From Oligoflexales bacterium (lineage in GTDB: Bacteria; Myxococcota_A; UBA9042; DTJE01): a stretch of DNA of 39,597 nucleotides. Where the stretch lies: NCBI GenBank assembly GCA_012840965.1, contig DUVQ01000012.1, forward strand, positions 1-39,597. Reading direction: 5' to 3'. How positions within the stretch are numbered: the stretch's first letter is position 1; every line of letters begins with the position of its first letter. This document shows, in pieces, positions 15,941 to 24,125 of the stretch. Under the pieces are notes generated by a model. That model was given only the letters and a program-made list of their open reading frames with translations. It searched no databases and was not told the DNA's origin. The position numbers were made by a program, and so were the translations under genes.

Positions 15941-16639
15941 TCAATCATAAATCTTGGGCTGCAGTAAAGCGTGGGCCACGGTCAAATCCATGTTGTGTGT
16001 GATTTTTATATTCGTTGGATCCCCAGGTACAATAGTCACCTTCATGCCGTTTGATACTGCCAGCTGAACATCATCGGTGGCATCAATTTCACCGCTAATC
16101 ATGGCATTTCGATGAGCCACTCTGATTGCCGCAAGGTCAAATCCCTGAGGCGTTTGAATATGGTAAAGCCCCTTGCGTTCAACGATACCGCTGATGCTGC
16201 CATTTTCCCCCGTCATCATCGTGTCTGTAACCGGGATCGCGGCAACCGCGGCGCCGGTGGCTGGGATGGCTTTGATGACCGCTGAAATTAGCGCCGGCTG
16301 AATCAGGGGTCTGACTGCGTCATGGATAAGGACGGTGTCGTACCTACCCAAAAAGGCGACGCGCTCGATGCCAGAAAAGGAAGACGACTGGCGGGTAGTG
16401 CCACCTGGGACCACATCGACAGTCCCCTTTATTTGGTGCTCCGCAAGAAGGATTTTGGTCCGGTCCACGCCATCAGCCGGTGCCACAACCACGATGGCGT
16501 CAATATCAGGGCTTTTTATAAAGGCATGTAGCGTCCTGATTATTACGGGATATCCATCAAGGTCGGTATATTGCTTGGGACTGGTTGTCTGGGCCCTTGT
16601 CCCACGTCCTGCCGCCAAGATCACCGCTGCAGTTGCCAT
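15941..16639 (-). CDS. ispD: 2-C-methyl-D-erythritol 4-phosphate cytidylyltransferase
   Basis: IspD transfers CMP from CTP to methylerythritol phosphate in the MEP isoprenoid pathway. The 232-residue product has the nucleotide-binding LAAGRGTRA near the start, GGTTRQSSSFSGI near 79-91, HDAVRP near 105, IQTPQGF near 162, DDVQL near 188 and the GDPTNIKIT signature near 207. Everything needed for activity appears present. It is not fused to ispF, which is not next to it. It is convergent with hemD. The ATG has GGGAGG upstream. A tentative promoter on the minus strand (TTTACG, 17 nt, TATAGC) lies near 16691-16719. Confidence 0.96.
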   Translation of the reverse strand: MATAAVILAAGRGTRAQTTSPKQYTDLDGYPVIIRTLHAFIKSPDIDAIVVVAPADGVDRTKILLAEHQIKGTVDVVPGGTTRQSSSFSGIERVAFLGRYDTVLIHDAVRPLIQPALISAVIKAIPATGAAVAAIPVTDTMMTGENGSISGIVERKGLYHIQTPQGFDLAAIRVAHRNAMISGEIDATDDVQLAVSNGMKVTIVPGDPTNIKITHNMDLTVAHALLQPKIYD

Positions 16640-16997
16640 AGCTACCTCCCAAAGACTTTCAAAACTACGTTTCCGCCTTCAATGCAAAGGCTATAATGAT
16701 TGTTGATTGTGACGTAAAAAGGCGTTTAATTCTAGTCCTTGGCATCAAATCAGCGCGGATTTTGGGATCAATTAGGTGGCGATTTTGGGCTTAGATCCAG
16801 GTCTGACAGCCTCAACATTTCCATTTGGCTAGCCCTAGAATTCATAAGATTGAATGAAAAGCGCTTGGTTACAAAACCCCCATTAACTTCGATAGGGAAA
16901 GGTGCTTGTCTTTACAAGTGATCACTATTTGGCTGACAAACTGTGATTTAAGGTGCATGTTGTTATAATTCCTGGGCGTCTGATTTCCGGAGGAGGC
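16640..16997. other. Divergent intergenic region between ispD and a lipoprotein gene
   Basis: No convincing gene is present. It holds the ispD 5' region, an unremarkable middle part, and, near the right end, two overlapping palindromes: CTTGT/ACAAG around CTTT (16905-16918) and AGTGATCACT (16917-16926). These lie about 40 nt upstream of a strong extended -10 element for the next gene. A 60-codon TTG frame at 16739 has no ribosome site and is not called. Confidence 0.6.
16961..16969 (+). promoter_or_regulatory. Extended -10 promoter of the ASH-domain lipoprotein gene
   Basis: TGTTATAAT combines a TG dinucleotide one base before a perfect TATAAT. No good -35 is found at 16-18 nt, as is common for extended -10 promoters. 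The start would be near 16976, with a GGAGGAGG ribosome site soon after. Confidence 0.55.
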
Positions 16998-18845
16998 ATG
17001 AAGTTTAGATACTTAGCCCTTGTGTTCTTGCTTGGTTGTACGGGAAATAAAGCTGTTTCAGACGTTTACTATATTCCAGAAGGCGCGATTACTGACTTGT
17101 CTGGATTGGATTTAGGCAGGCCTGACTGGGGGCGTGACCAAGGTGCCGAGGATGTTGTTGACGACAAAGATTCGCTGGACTTGATTGAACCTGGTGATAA
17201 CACTGCAGAAACCGCTGACTCCGATACAAGCGTAGATCCTGATACCCCAGTGCCAGATGACGGCGCCATAACCGATGATTTGGTGGAAGACGACGATGGT
17301 GGACCCGTTGGACCTGCTGCCGAGATGGTTGTAAATCCAGCCCTGATTGACTTTGGCTTTGTGCAAAATGGCAAGTATGGCAATGCCAGATTTTTTATTA
17401 AAAACAACTCGTTGGAAGTCGATTTACAGGTCAATAGGTTCAAGATAAGTGGCTCTTTGCAGGTTGCCTTGCAAATCGAAGAAGAGCCGAAAATCACAGG
17501 TAATACAAGGGATTACACTTTGAAGAAGCCAATTGTGATTCCCCCTGGCGAGACCATGGAGTTTACGCTTAGATTCACACCTACCGCTGATGCTTCAATG
17601 GATGCCGAGCTAGAGATCTATTCTTCAGACCCCAAGTATCCGGACGGAATCAAAATCTTCGTGATTGGAAACAGAAACAGGGCTTGCATAAGGGTAAATC
17701 CAGAGCAGATTGATTTCAGACTGGTCAGCGTTGGTGCCGTGATTGACTTGCCAATCAAAATTGAATCGTGTGGGGCTTTGCCTTTACAAATTACCGATAT
17801 TTCTTTGACTGAAGATGCAGGTGATGTGGGGTTGTCCTTAGATTTTAAAGACTTTCCAGGTCAGGCGGCCCCAACAACTGCAAACCCAGTAGTCATCAGC
17901 TCGGGCGGGCGTGAACATTTCGTGTTGCGATACGCTCCAACTGAGCCCTCAGAGGTTGGTAGGGACGGGCGCCCAATTGGGCTGCGTGAGCTTTTGGCCA
18001 TCACATCTAGTGGCTTTAATGGGGGTGCATACCTGCCAATTTCAGGTGCTGCGATTGACAGGCCTTGCGCCGTCCCAGTGATTGAAGCCGATCTTGAAGG
18101 AGACCTGTTTGTTGGTGATATCGTTCGCCTTTCCGCACTTGGTTCTATGTCGCCGTTTTCTCAAGTCGATTCATGGACTTGGGTGGTTAACGGGCCAGAC
18201 AATGGACCTGCGGTGGTTTTACCGTTTCCTGATGTGCCCGAGGTGATGCTGCCATTGGGTGGTCCTGGTCAATACGAGGTCCTTTTGACAGTTGATGACA
18301 CTGACGGGCATGGCTCATGTTCAAGTGCCATCAGGAAATTTACCGCGATTCCAACCAATAAGGCAATGATTGCCTTGTCTTGGCGCCCAGTGTTAGGAGT
18401 GGCCGTCCCTGGCGACGGTCCTGACGCCGATTTGCATTTGCTGCACCCACGAGCCAACGCTGATGGCTGGTTTGATACCACTTGGGATTGTTACTGGGGT
18501 AACCAGTGGCCTTTGAAATCAGAGTGGGGTGTGTCTGATCCAAGCATCGATGATGGGGTGGAGATGCTCCAGTTTTCTGAAGATGGCACCCAAAGTGAAA
18601 TCATTAAGCTTGGGATGTATTGCAAAGGAAACACGGTCTATAGACTTGGAGTTCATGTTTACAACGACCACGAATTTGGGCGAATTGAGGCGGTAGTCCG
18701 GATCTGGGATGGCCTTGGTGGTGGGGCTACAATCGCACACCAGCTATCTCACCACGACCTGTGGGAGTTAGCCACGTTTGCTTGTCCTTCAGGGGCCATT
18801 GTGGAGACCGATCCTCCAATCATTATCAGGGACTATCTGGATTAG
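16998..18845 (+). CDS. Lipoprotein with ASH-like and PKD-like domains
   Basis: The 615-residue product starts with a very short lipoprotein signal (MKFRYLALVFLLGC, lipobox LLGC, Cys14). I chose the ATG at 16998 because GGAGGAGG precedes it. Residues 35 to 108 are an acidic, low-complexity surface stalk. Residues about 110-225 and 228-355 look like two ASPM/SPD-2/Hydin (ASH) beta-sandwich domains (VVNPALIDFGFVQNGK; VNPEQIDFRLVSVGAV). Residues about 358-450 are PKD-like (VRLSALGSMSPFSQVDSWTWVV). The rest matches a C-terminal domain that I recognise from Myxococcota-type surface proteins (DADLHLLHPRA, WDCYWGNQ, YRLGVHVYNDHE). Cysteines occur in spaced pairs. Function is unknown; a surface-attached scaffold or adhesin is likely. 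No operon partner is seen. Confidence 0.75.
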   Translation: MKFRYLALVFLLGCTGNKAVSDVYYIPEGAITDLSGLDLGRPDWGRDQGAEDVVDDKDSLDLIEPGDNTAETADSDTSVDPDTPVPDDGAITDDLVEDDDGGPVGPAAEMVVNPALIDFGFVQNGKYGNARFFIKNNSLEVDLQVNRFKISGSLQVALQIEEEPKITGNTRDYTLKKPIVIPPGETMEFTLRFTPTADASMDAELEIYSSDPKYPDGIKIFVIGNRNRACIRVNPEQIDFRLVSVGAVIDLPIKIESCGALPLQITDISLTEDAGDVGLSLDFKDFPGQAAPTTANPVVISSGGREHFVLRYAPTEPSEVGRDGRPIGLRELLAITSSGFNGGAYLPISGAAIDRPCAVPVIEADLEGDLFVGDIVRLSALGSMSPFSQVDSWTWVVNGPDNGPAVVLPFPDVPEVMLPLGGPGQYEVLLTVDDTDGHGSCSSAIRKFTAIPTNKAMIALSWRPVLGVAVPGDGPDADLHLLHPRANADGWFDTTWDCYWGNQWPLKSEWGVSDPSIDDGVEMLQFSEDGTQSEIIKLGMYCKGNTVYRLGVHVYNDHEFGRIEAVVRIWDGLGGGATIAHQLSHHDLWELATFACPSGAIVETDPPIIIRDYLD

Positions 18846-18915
18846 TTCACAAAGATTTTTGGCTTTGGATGAGAATATGCAGTCGTGGGGTGTGCTAGGT
18901 GTTGCAAGTGCCCAG

Positions 18916-18943
18916 TTGACATCTAAGACTGGCTTGCAATTAT
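18916..18943 (+). promoter_or_regulatory. Candidate promoter of the cinA-thpR unit
   Basis: A perfect TTGACA (18916-18921), a 16-nt spacer and AATTAT (18938-18943, 4 of 6) lie about 45 nt before the cinA start. No SOS-type palindrome is obvious here. Confidence 0.4.
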
Positions 18944-18985
18944 GGCGGTGATTTTAGGAAGTTCAAGCCACAAGGATTGTTCATC

Positions 18986-19681
18986 ATGGTGGATGAAAAG
19001 ACAACAAAACCGGTTGTGTTAAGGATGCTTGGTCCTGATCTGTCAGACGTCGCAGCGTTTGCCAAGACTTTGTCTAAAAAACCTGCGGAGGTCATTTCGT
19101 GGGATCAGCCTCCGGAGGTGCACGTCAAGTGTCCACGACCCGAGCAGGTGCAAGCTATGATAGAACGCTATGGAGACAGCGTTTTCGCCGTGGGAACGAT
19201 GGGCCTTGCAGAAGTCGCCACGGGCCTTTTGATAGCATCTGGGCTGACCGTTTCGGTTGCTGAATCATGTACTGGTGGGCTGCTGGCTCAAATGATAAGC
19301 TCAGTGCCAGGTGTTTCGGCCTGTTTTAAGGGAGGGGTCGTTGCATATTCAAACGACGTCAAAAGCACCATTTTGGGCGTGCCCACGGCCATGATTGACA
19401 AGTACGGGGCCGTTTCTGAAGAGGTCGTGCGCTCCATGGCCTCTGGGATTAGGCGTTTAACTGGGACGGATTTGGCTGTTTCCATTTCTGGAATAGCTGG
19501 CCCAACAGGTGGTAGCGATGAAAAGCCGGTTGGTACAGTTTGGATTGGCTGGGAAGACGCAGCAGGAAATGGGGCCAGGGAGTTTCGCTTTTCGGGCAAT
19601 CGCGAGGAAAATCGCCACTATGCCGCTGTGTACGCTTTGGATATCATTCGTAGGGAGACCTTGAGGATGCCTGGGCGTTAA
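18986..19681 (+). CDS. CinA C-terminal/PncC-type nicotinamide-nucleotide amidase without the MoCF domain
   Basis: The C-terminal domain of CinA deamidates nicotinamide mononucleotide in NAD recycling. Residues from about 70 to the end match it: AESCTGGLLAQMISSVPG (Ser and Cys of the active region, near residue 91), YSNDVKSTILGV, and SISGIAGPTGGSDEKPVGTVWIG. The first 70 residues resemble the small linker domain of full-length CinA (about 410 aa), but the N-terminal MoaB/MoCF-like ADP-ribose hydrolase domain is absent. ATG 18986 is chosen for the AAGGA 9 nt upstream; a TTG three codons earlier sits too close to that site. The genes that follow, a ThpR-like gene and recA, form the cinA-thpR-recA order known from many bacteria. 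Confidence 0.88.
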   Translation: MVDEKTTKPVVLRMLGPDLSDVAAFAKTLSKKPAEVISWDQPPEVHVKCPRPEQVQAMIERYGDSVFAVGTMGLAEVATGLLIASGLTVSVAESCTGGLLAQMISSVPGVSACFKGGVVAYSNDVKSTILGVPTAMIDKYGAVSEEVVRSMASGIRRLTGTDLAVSISGIAGPTGGSDEKPVGTVWIGWEDAAGNGAREFRFSGNREENRHYAAVYALDIIRRETLRMPGR

Positions 19682-19694
19682 CAATGGAGAAAAC

Positions 19695-20273
19695 ATGTCG
19701 GGTTGTGTTGGGATTGTTATAGAGCTGCCATTGTCGATGACTAACGTGGTGCTTGATGCTGCTAGGCGGGTCTTTGTTGAAGATTCTGGCGAGGATACTG
19801 GTATTAGCTTTTTTCCTCCTGAAAGCTACATGGTGCCTTTGGCTGTCCGTTCAGGGGGGGACATCCAGGACCTAGATATTGCGGCGATGGCGCTGAATTT
19901 GGCAGCCAAGGAAGTGGTTGAATTTGGGGTGCAGCTTGGGCCGTTGACCATGGATCACAATGGGCTGGTCAGCTCGCAGCTAAGCACTCACAATGGCGAT
20001 TTACCAGCGATAGTTGCCACCCTAGTAAAAGCGTTTGAGGATGTTGGTTGCAAGGGCGTCATTACACCGCCTTTGTACTTGCCAATTGCTTGGGTTGGCA
20101 AGGATAGATGGCATGAAATCGAGGGATTACTGAAGCAGCAACATAATACGCCTTTGGCTGGATGGCTGGTGTACGATTTGTGCGTCGCAGGCGGGTTTCC
20201 AGGTCCGGAAGATAACACCTGGATTCTTGAAAGATACCGTTGCTTACCGTTGCGCAGGTATGGCTATAGGTAA
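19695..20273 (+). CDS. ThpR-like 2H-phosphoesterase fold protein lacking both HxT motifs
   Basis: The 192-residue product sits exactly where thpR (RNA 2',3'-cyclic phosphodiesterase, formerly 2'-5' RNA ligase) lies between cinA and recA. Its layout follows ThpR: GIVIELPLSM at the N-terminus (FIAIDLPE in ThpR), FFPPESYMVPLAV where ThpR has RPENLHLTLKFLG, VVEFGVQLGPL, and TPPLYLPIAWVG where ThpR has PHLTLAR. Both catalytic HxT motifs are thus replaced (YMV and YLP), so the protein should be inactive as a phosphodiesterase. No frameshift or stop is seen, and it has a GGAG ribosome site, so it looks maintained rather than decayed. The homology is by eye and could be wrong; if so, this is an unrecognised protein. 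Confidence 0.55.
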   Translation: MSGCVGIVIELPLSMTNVVLDAARRVFVEDSGEDTGISFFPPESYMVPLAVRSGGDIQDLDIAAMALNLAAKEVVEFGVQLGPLTMDHNGLVSSQLSTHNGDLPAIVATLVKAFEDVGCKGVITPPLYLPIAWVGKDRWHEIEGLLKQQHNTPLAGWLVYDLCVAGGFPGPEDNTWILERYRCLPLRRYGYR

Positions 20274-20349
20274 CGGTGATTTTGGGGCTCTCCTTCTTGC
20301 TCATGTCACATTCGTCTGATAGATTTAGCGCGTCTTTGGAGGTGTTTTA

Positions 20350-21393
20350 ATGGCTAAGGAAACTAAAAGTGCCGCTACTGATGATCGCGAACGAAATATA
20401 GCTGTTGCAGTACAAACAATCGAACGCCAGTTCGGTAAAGGCAGCATCATGCGCCTAAAAGAGGGCGAATCTGTTGTCGCCGATATTGGCGTGATCCCTA
20501 CCGGTTCGTTAACCCTCGATACTGCCTTGGGAATTGGTGGCTATCCAAAGGGCAGGGTAGTGGAAATCTATGGGCAGGAATCGTCGGGTAAGACGACTTT
20601 GGCGCTTTTGGCCATTGCCGAGGCTCAAAAGGCCGGTGGCCTTGCGGTTTTTATCGATGCCGAGCACGCACTGGACGTGAATTACGCCAGGAAGCTTGGG
20701 GTGTCGATTGATGACCTTTTGCTTGCCCAGCCGGACACTGGCGAGCAAGCACTTGAGATTGCCGAGACCTTGGTTCGCACAAACGCCGTGGATATCGTAG
20801 TTGTCGACTCGGTCGCAGCGCTTGTTCCCAAGGCTGAGCTTGAAGGCGATATGGGCGACAGCCACGTGGGACTTCAGGCAAGGCTGATGTCACAGGCGCT
20901 GCGCAAGCTTGCTGGCGTTTTGTCGAAATCAAAAACATGCATGGTTTTCATCAATCAAATCCGCATGAAAATCGGTGTCATGTACGGCAACCCTGAAACT
21001 ACAACTGGTGGAAACGCGCTGAAGTTTTATTCCAGCGTTCGCCTTGAGGTGCGCCGTGGCCAAGCCATAAAGGAGGGCGACGGCTCTTCCAGCGGTGTCA
21101 GGACCAGAGTCAAGGTTGTAAAGAACAAAATGGCGCCGCCCTTTAAAGAGGCCGAGTTTGACTTGATTTATGGCCAGGGCATCAACCGCCTTGGTGAGCT
21201 TATCGACTTGGCCTCACAAGCTGGTGTGGTAGACAAGGCCGGTTCCTGGTTTAGCTTTAACGGTGAGCGACTTGGTCAAGGACGTGAACAGTCCATGGCA
21301 ACCCTTTCAGAAAAACCTGAATTGTTGGCCCAAGTGGAAAACGGCGTTTTGGAAAAATACGGGATCGCCGCTCGCGCTATCGTTAGCAAATAG
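20350..21393 (+). CDS. recA: DNA recombinase RecA
   Basis: RecA forms the nucleoprotein filament for homologous recombination and SOS induction. The 347-residue product has Walker A GQESSGKT at 75-82, [23 protein letters not shown] with Walker B, the L1/L2 loops ([52 protein letters not shown]) and the normal C-terminal domain. The acidic tail is short (ends IVSK). TTGGAGG lies 8 nt before the ATG. The 76-nt gap to the upstream ThpR-like gene shows no clear SOS box of the CTGT-N8-ACAG or GAAC-N4-GTTC kind. recX is not the next gene; alaS is. Confidence 0.98.
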   Translation: MAKETKSAATDDRERNIAVAVQTIERQFGKGSIMRLKEGESVVADIGVIPTGSLTLDTALGIGGYPKGRVVEIYGQESSGKTTLALLAIAEAQKAGGLAVFIDAEHALDVNYARKLGVSIDDLLLAQPDTGEQALEIAETLVRTNAVDIVVVDSVAALVPKAELEGDMGDSHVGLQARLMSQALRKLAGVLSKSKTCMVFINQIRMKIGVMYGNPETTTGGNALKFYSSVRLEVRRGQAIKEGDGSSSGVRTRVKVVKNKMAPPFKEAEFDLIYGQGINRLGELIDLASQAGVVDKAGSWFSFNGERLGQGREQSMATLSEKPELLAQVENGVLEKYGIAARAIVSK

Positions 21394-21488
21394 GGCGTCC
21401 AAAACGTCTTTCAACGTGCCTGCGGGGTGTAGACCTTTGGTACCAGCGCGGTCCAATTTTAGGCGCCCAAGTTTTGAGGAGAACCCAA

Positions 21489-24092
21489 GTGAAATCAGCA
21501 GATATTCGTAAGCGGTTTCTGGATTTTTTTGCATCTAAGGGCCATCGCGTGGTTGCAAGCCATTCGCTGCTGCCACCAGCCGATCCGACTTTGTTGTTTG
21601 TTAATGCTGGAATGGTCCAGTTTAAGGACGTTTTTACCGGGCAACGCGATCTTGGCTATGGTAGGGCTGCGTCATCTCAAAAATGTTTGAGGGTCAGTGG
21701 TAAACATAATGATCTTGATGAAGTAGGCAGGACGCCACGCCATCATACTTTTTTTGAAATGCTTGGCAATTTCAGCTTTGGAGATTACTTCAAGGCGGAT
21801 GCTTGTGCTTGGGCTTGGGAACTGCTGACCGAAGGATATGGGCTGGACCCCAACGACCTTTGGATTACCGTGCATCCAGAGGACGACGAGGCTAGGCGAA
21901 TTTGGATCGACCAAGTTGGGGTGGCGGCTGATCGGATAATCGATGACCCAAGCAACTTTTGGTCAATGGGAGACACAGGTCCATGTGGTCCATGCAGTGA
22001 AATCCACATAGACAGGGGGCCCAGCTTTAAAGGTACCTCCATGCACGACCAAGGTGACCGCTTCATGGAGCTGTGGAACCTGGTTTTCATGCAGTATGAC
22101 CGCGATGCCGCAGGTAAGCTGACGCCTTTGCCAGCCCCCTCGATTGATACTGGGATGGGGCTTGAAAGAATCGCCTCTGTGCTTCAAGGTGTGCGCACCA
22201 ACTACGATACTGACCTGTTCATGCCTTTGATCAATAAAACCGCTGAGATAGCTGGGGTTGAGTTTGGTAAAGATCTGGAAACTGACACTGCTCTTAGGGT
22301 CATAGCTGATCACGCCAGGGCCACCGCGTTTTTGATTTGTGATGGTGTGTATCCTGAAAATGAAGGGCGTGGTTATGTGTTAAGGCGTTTGATGCGACGT
22401 GCGCTTCGCTTTGGCCACAAATTGGGACTGCGACAGCCGTTTTTTACCGAGGTCTGTTTGGAAGTGGCCCCAACAATGGGGGTTGCTTGGCAGGAGCTTG
22501 AAAAGGCGGCCCCGATCATCGAGAAGATTGCCGGGCAGGAAGAGGACCGCTTCTTGCGCACTCTTTCTTCAGGAATGGAACTGCTGGAATCGGCGATTGC
22601 CGCCGCCAAAGGCCAGCTTGACGGAGAGACCGCTTTTACGCTGTACGATACCCATGGATTTCCAGTGGATCTGACGGCTGTAATTGCTGAAGAACATGGT
22701 CTTTCCGTGGATCATGACGGCTTTTTGGCAAAAATGGAGGAGCAGCGGGCGCGAGGCCGAGCCTCTTGGAAGACCCACACAGAGGATTTGGCTGGAGTGC
22801 TTGATTATTGCTCAGATAATGAGCTTAAGTCCGAATTTGTTGGTTATTCAGCTGTCGAGTCGGCAGCAAAGCCAATAGAATCCCAAGTGTCAGCTATTTT
22901 TGTGGACGGCGCACCTGTCCAAGAGGTCAAGGCAGGGACTGAGGCCGCTGTTTTGGTTCAGGCAACTCCCTTTTATGGCGAATCTGGCGGTCAGATTGGC
23001 GACAAGGGTGTCATCACAGGTCCTTTGGGTGGCTTACAGGTGACCGACACAAAGCGTCCAAGGGAAGATGTCATCGTTCATCTAGGGACAGTCACCGGTG
23101 AAAAGCTTGCTGTTGGCGACCAGGTGTTGCTTGTGGTGGACAATGTCAGGCTGAAAACTAGGCGTAATCACAGCGCTACCCACCTTTTACACAAGGCTCT
23201 TCGCGAGGTGTTGGGGGCACATGTGCGTCAGCGCGGCTCTTTGGTTGCACCTGATAGGCTGCGTTTTGACTTTCAGCATACTGGGCCTGTTACAGATGAA
23301 GAAATCGCCAAAATTGAGGCCAAAGTCACCAAGGATATTTTGGCGGATGAGCCTGTTGTAACGGATGTTTTGGCCTTTGATCAGGCTGTGGAACGAGGTG
23401 CCCTGCACTTTTTTGGCGACAAGTACGGTGACGAGGTCCGGATGGTTTCAATGGGTGATTCCATCGAGCTTTGTGGTGGGACCCACGTTTCACGAACTGG
23501 CCAGATATTTGCCTTCAAAATTGTGTCTGAAACAGGTGTGGCCGCTGGTGTGCGTCGAATAGAGGCGGTTACCGGTGATGTGGCCTTGGCTTTGTTGCAG
23601 GCAAATGACCGCTTGGTCCAAGATCTTGGTAGGCTGCTTAAAACTGAGTCAGAAGGATTGATCGAGCGCGTCAAAAAAATGTTGGCCGATGAAAAGGTCC
23701 TGCGAAAAGAACTGGCAGACGCACAAGTCAAGGCAGCGTCAGGTGGCGCTCTGTCTAACGACAAGGTCGTGGAGGTAAACGGTATCAAGGTTACCGCGGT
23801 TGTAGCCGATGGTATGGACTCCAAGGCTATGAGGGAACTGTCTGATATTATTAGAAGTCGCGTAGGCTCAGGGCTGGTCCTCTTGACCCGCCGTGAGGAT
23901 GAAAAGCTTAATGTTGTGCTGGCAGCAACCAAGGATATTGTTGACCGGGCGCCCGCCAATCGTTTGCTTGGGGATATCCTAAAAAGCATGGGTGGAAAGG
24001 GTGGTGGAAACCCAGAATTGGCAATGGGAGGCATTTCAAGTGGTGGAGACCCGCTAAAGATACTTGACTCTTTGATTGCTGCTCTGCGATGA
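21489..24092 (+). CDS. alaS: Alanyl-tRNA synthetase
   Basis: The enzyme charges tRNA-Ala and edits Ser/Gly mischarging. The 867-residue product contains the class II catalytic core (FVNAGMVQFKDVFTG, KHNDLDEVGRTPRHHTFFEMLGNFSFGDYF, GMGLERIASVLQG), the editing domain zinc motifs (HSATHLLH near residue 560, and CGGTH near 661) and the C-Ala domain with GGGNPELAMGG near the end. I chose GTG 21489 (KSADIRKRF) because AGGAG lies 7 nt upstream; the frame starting at TTG 21474 would put that site inside the coding region. The recA-alaS order is common in proteobacteria. The 95 nt between show no clear terminator. Confidence 0.97.
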   Translation: MKSADIRKRFLDFFASKGHRVVASHSLLPPADPTLLFVNAGMVQFKDVFTGQRDLGYGRAASSQKCLRVSGKHNDLDEVGRTPRHHTFFEMLGNFSFGDYFKADACAWAWELLTEGYGLDPNDLWITVHPEDDEARRIWIDQVGVAADRIIDDPSNFWSMGDTGPCGPCSEIHIDRGPSFKGTSMHDQGDRFMELWNLVFMQYDRDAAGKLTPLPAPSIDTGMGLERIASVLQGVRTNYDTDLFMPLINKTAEIAGVEFGKDLETDTALRVIADHARATAFLICDGVYPENEGRGYVLRRLMRRALRFGHKLGLRQPFFTEVCLEVAPTMGVAWQELEKAAPIIEKIAGQEEDRFLRTLSSGMELLESAIAAAKGQLDGETAFTLYDTHGFPVDLTAVIAEEHGLSVDHDGFLAKMEEQRARGRASWKTHTEDLAGVLDYCSDNELKSEFVGYSAVESAAKPIESQVSAIFVDGAPVQEVKAGTEAAVLVQATPFYGESGGQIGDKGVITGPLGGLQVTDTKRPREDVIVHLGTVTGEKLAVGDQVLLVVDNVRLKTRRNHSATHLLHKALREVLGAHVRQRGSLVAPDRLRFDFQHTGPVTDEEIAKIEAKVTKDILADEPVVTDVLAFDQAVERGALHFFGDKYGDEVRMVSMGDSIELCGGTHVSRTGQIFAFKIVSETGVAAGVRRIEAVTGDVALALLQANDRLVQDLGRLLKTESEGLIERVKKMLADEKVLRKELADAQVKAASGGALSNDKVVEVNGIKVTAVVADGMDSKAMRELSDIIRSRVGSGLVLLTRREDEKLNVVLAATKDIVDRAPANRLLGDILKSMGGKGGGNPELAMGGISSGGDPLKILDSLIAALR

Positions 24093-24125
24093 TCCTTGGT
24101 CGTACGTTGGGGACTGGAGGTAATT

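Noticed and set aside
16739-16921. 60-codon TTG-start frame in the ispD-lipoprotein gap
   Set aside because: No ribosome site, no recognisable protein features.
20274-20349. SOS/LexA box upstream of recA
   Set aside because: No CTGT-N8-ACAG or GAAC-N4-GTTC match; the lineage may use a different motif that I cannot verify here.
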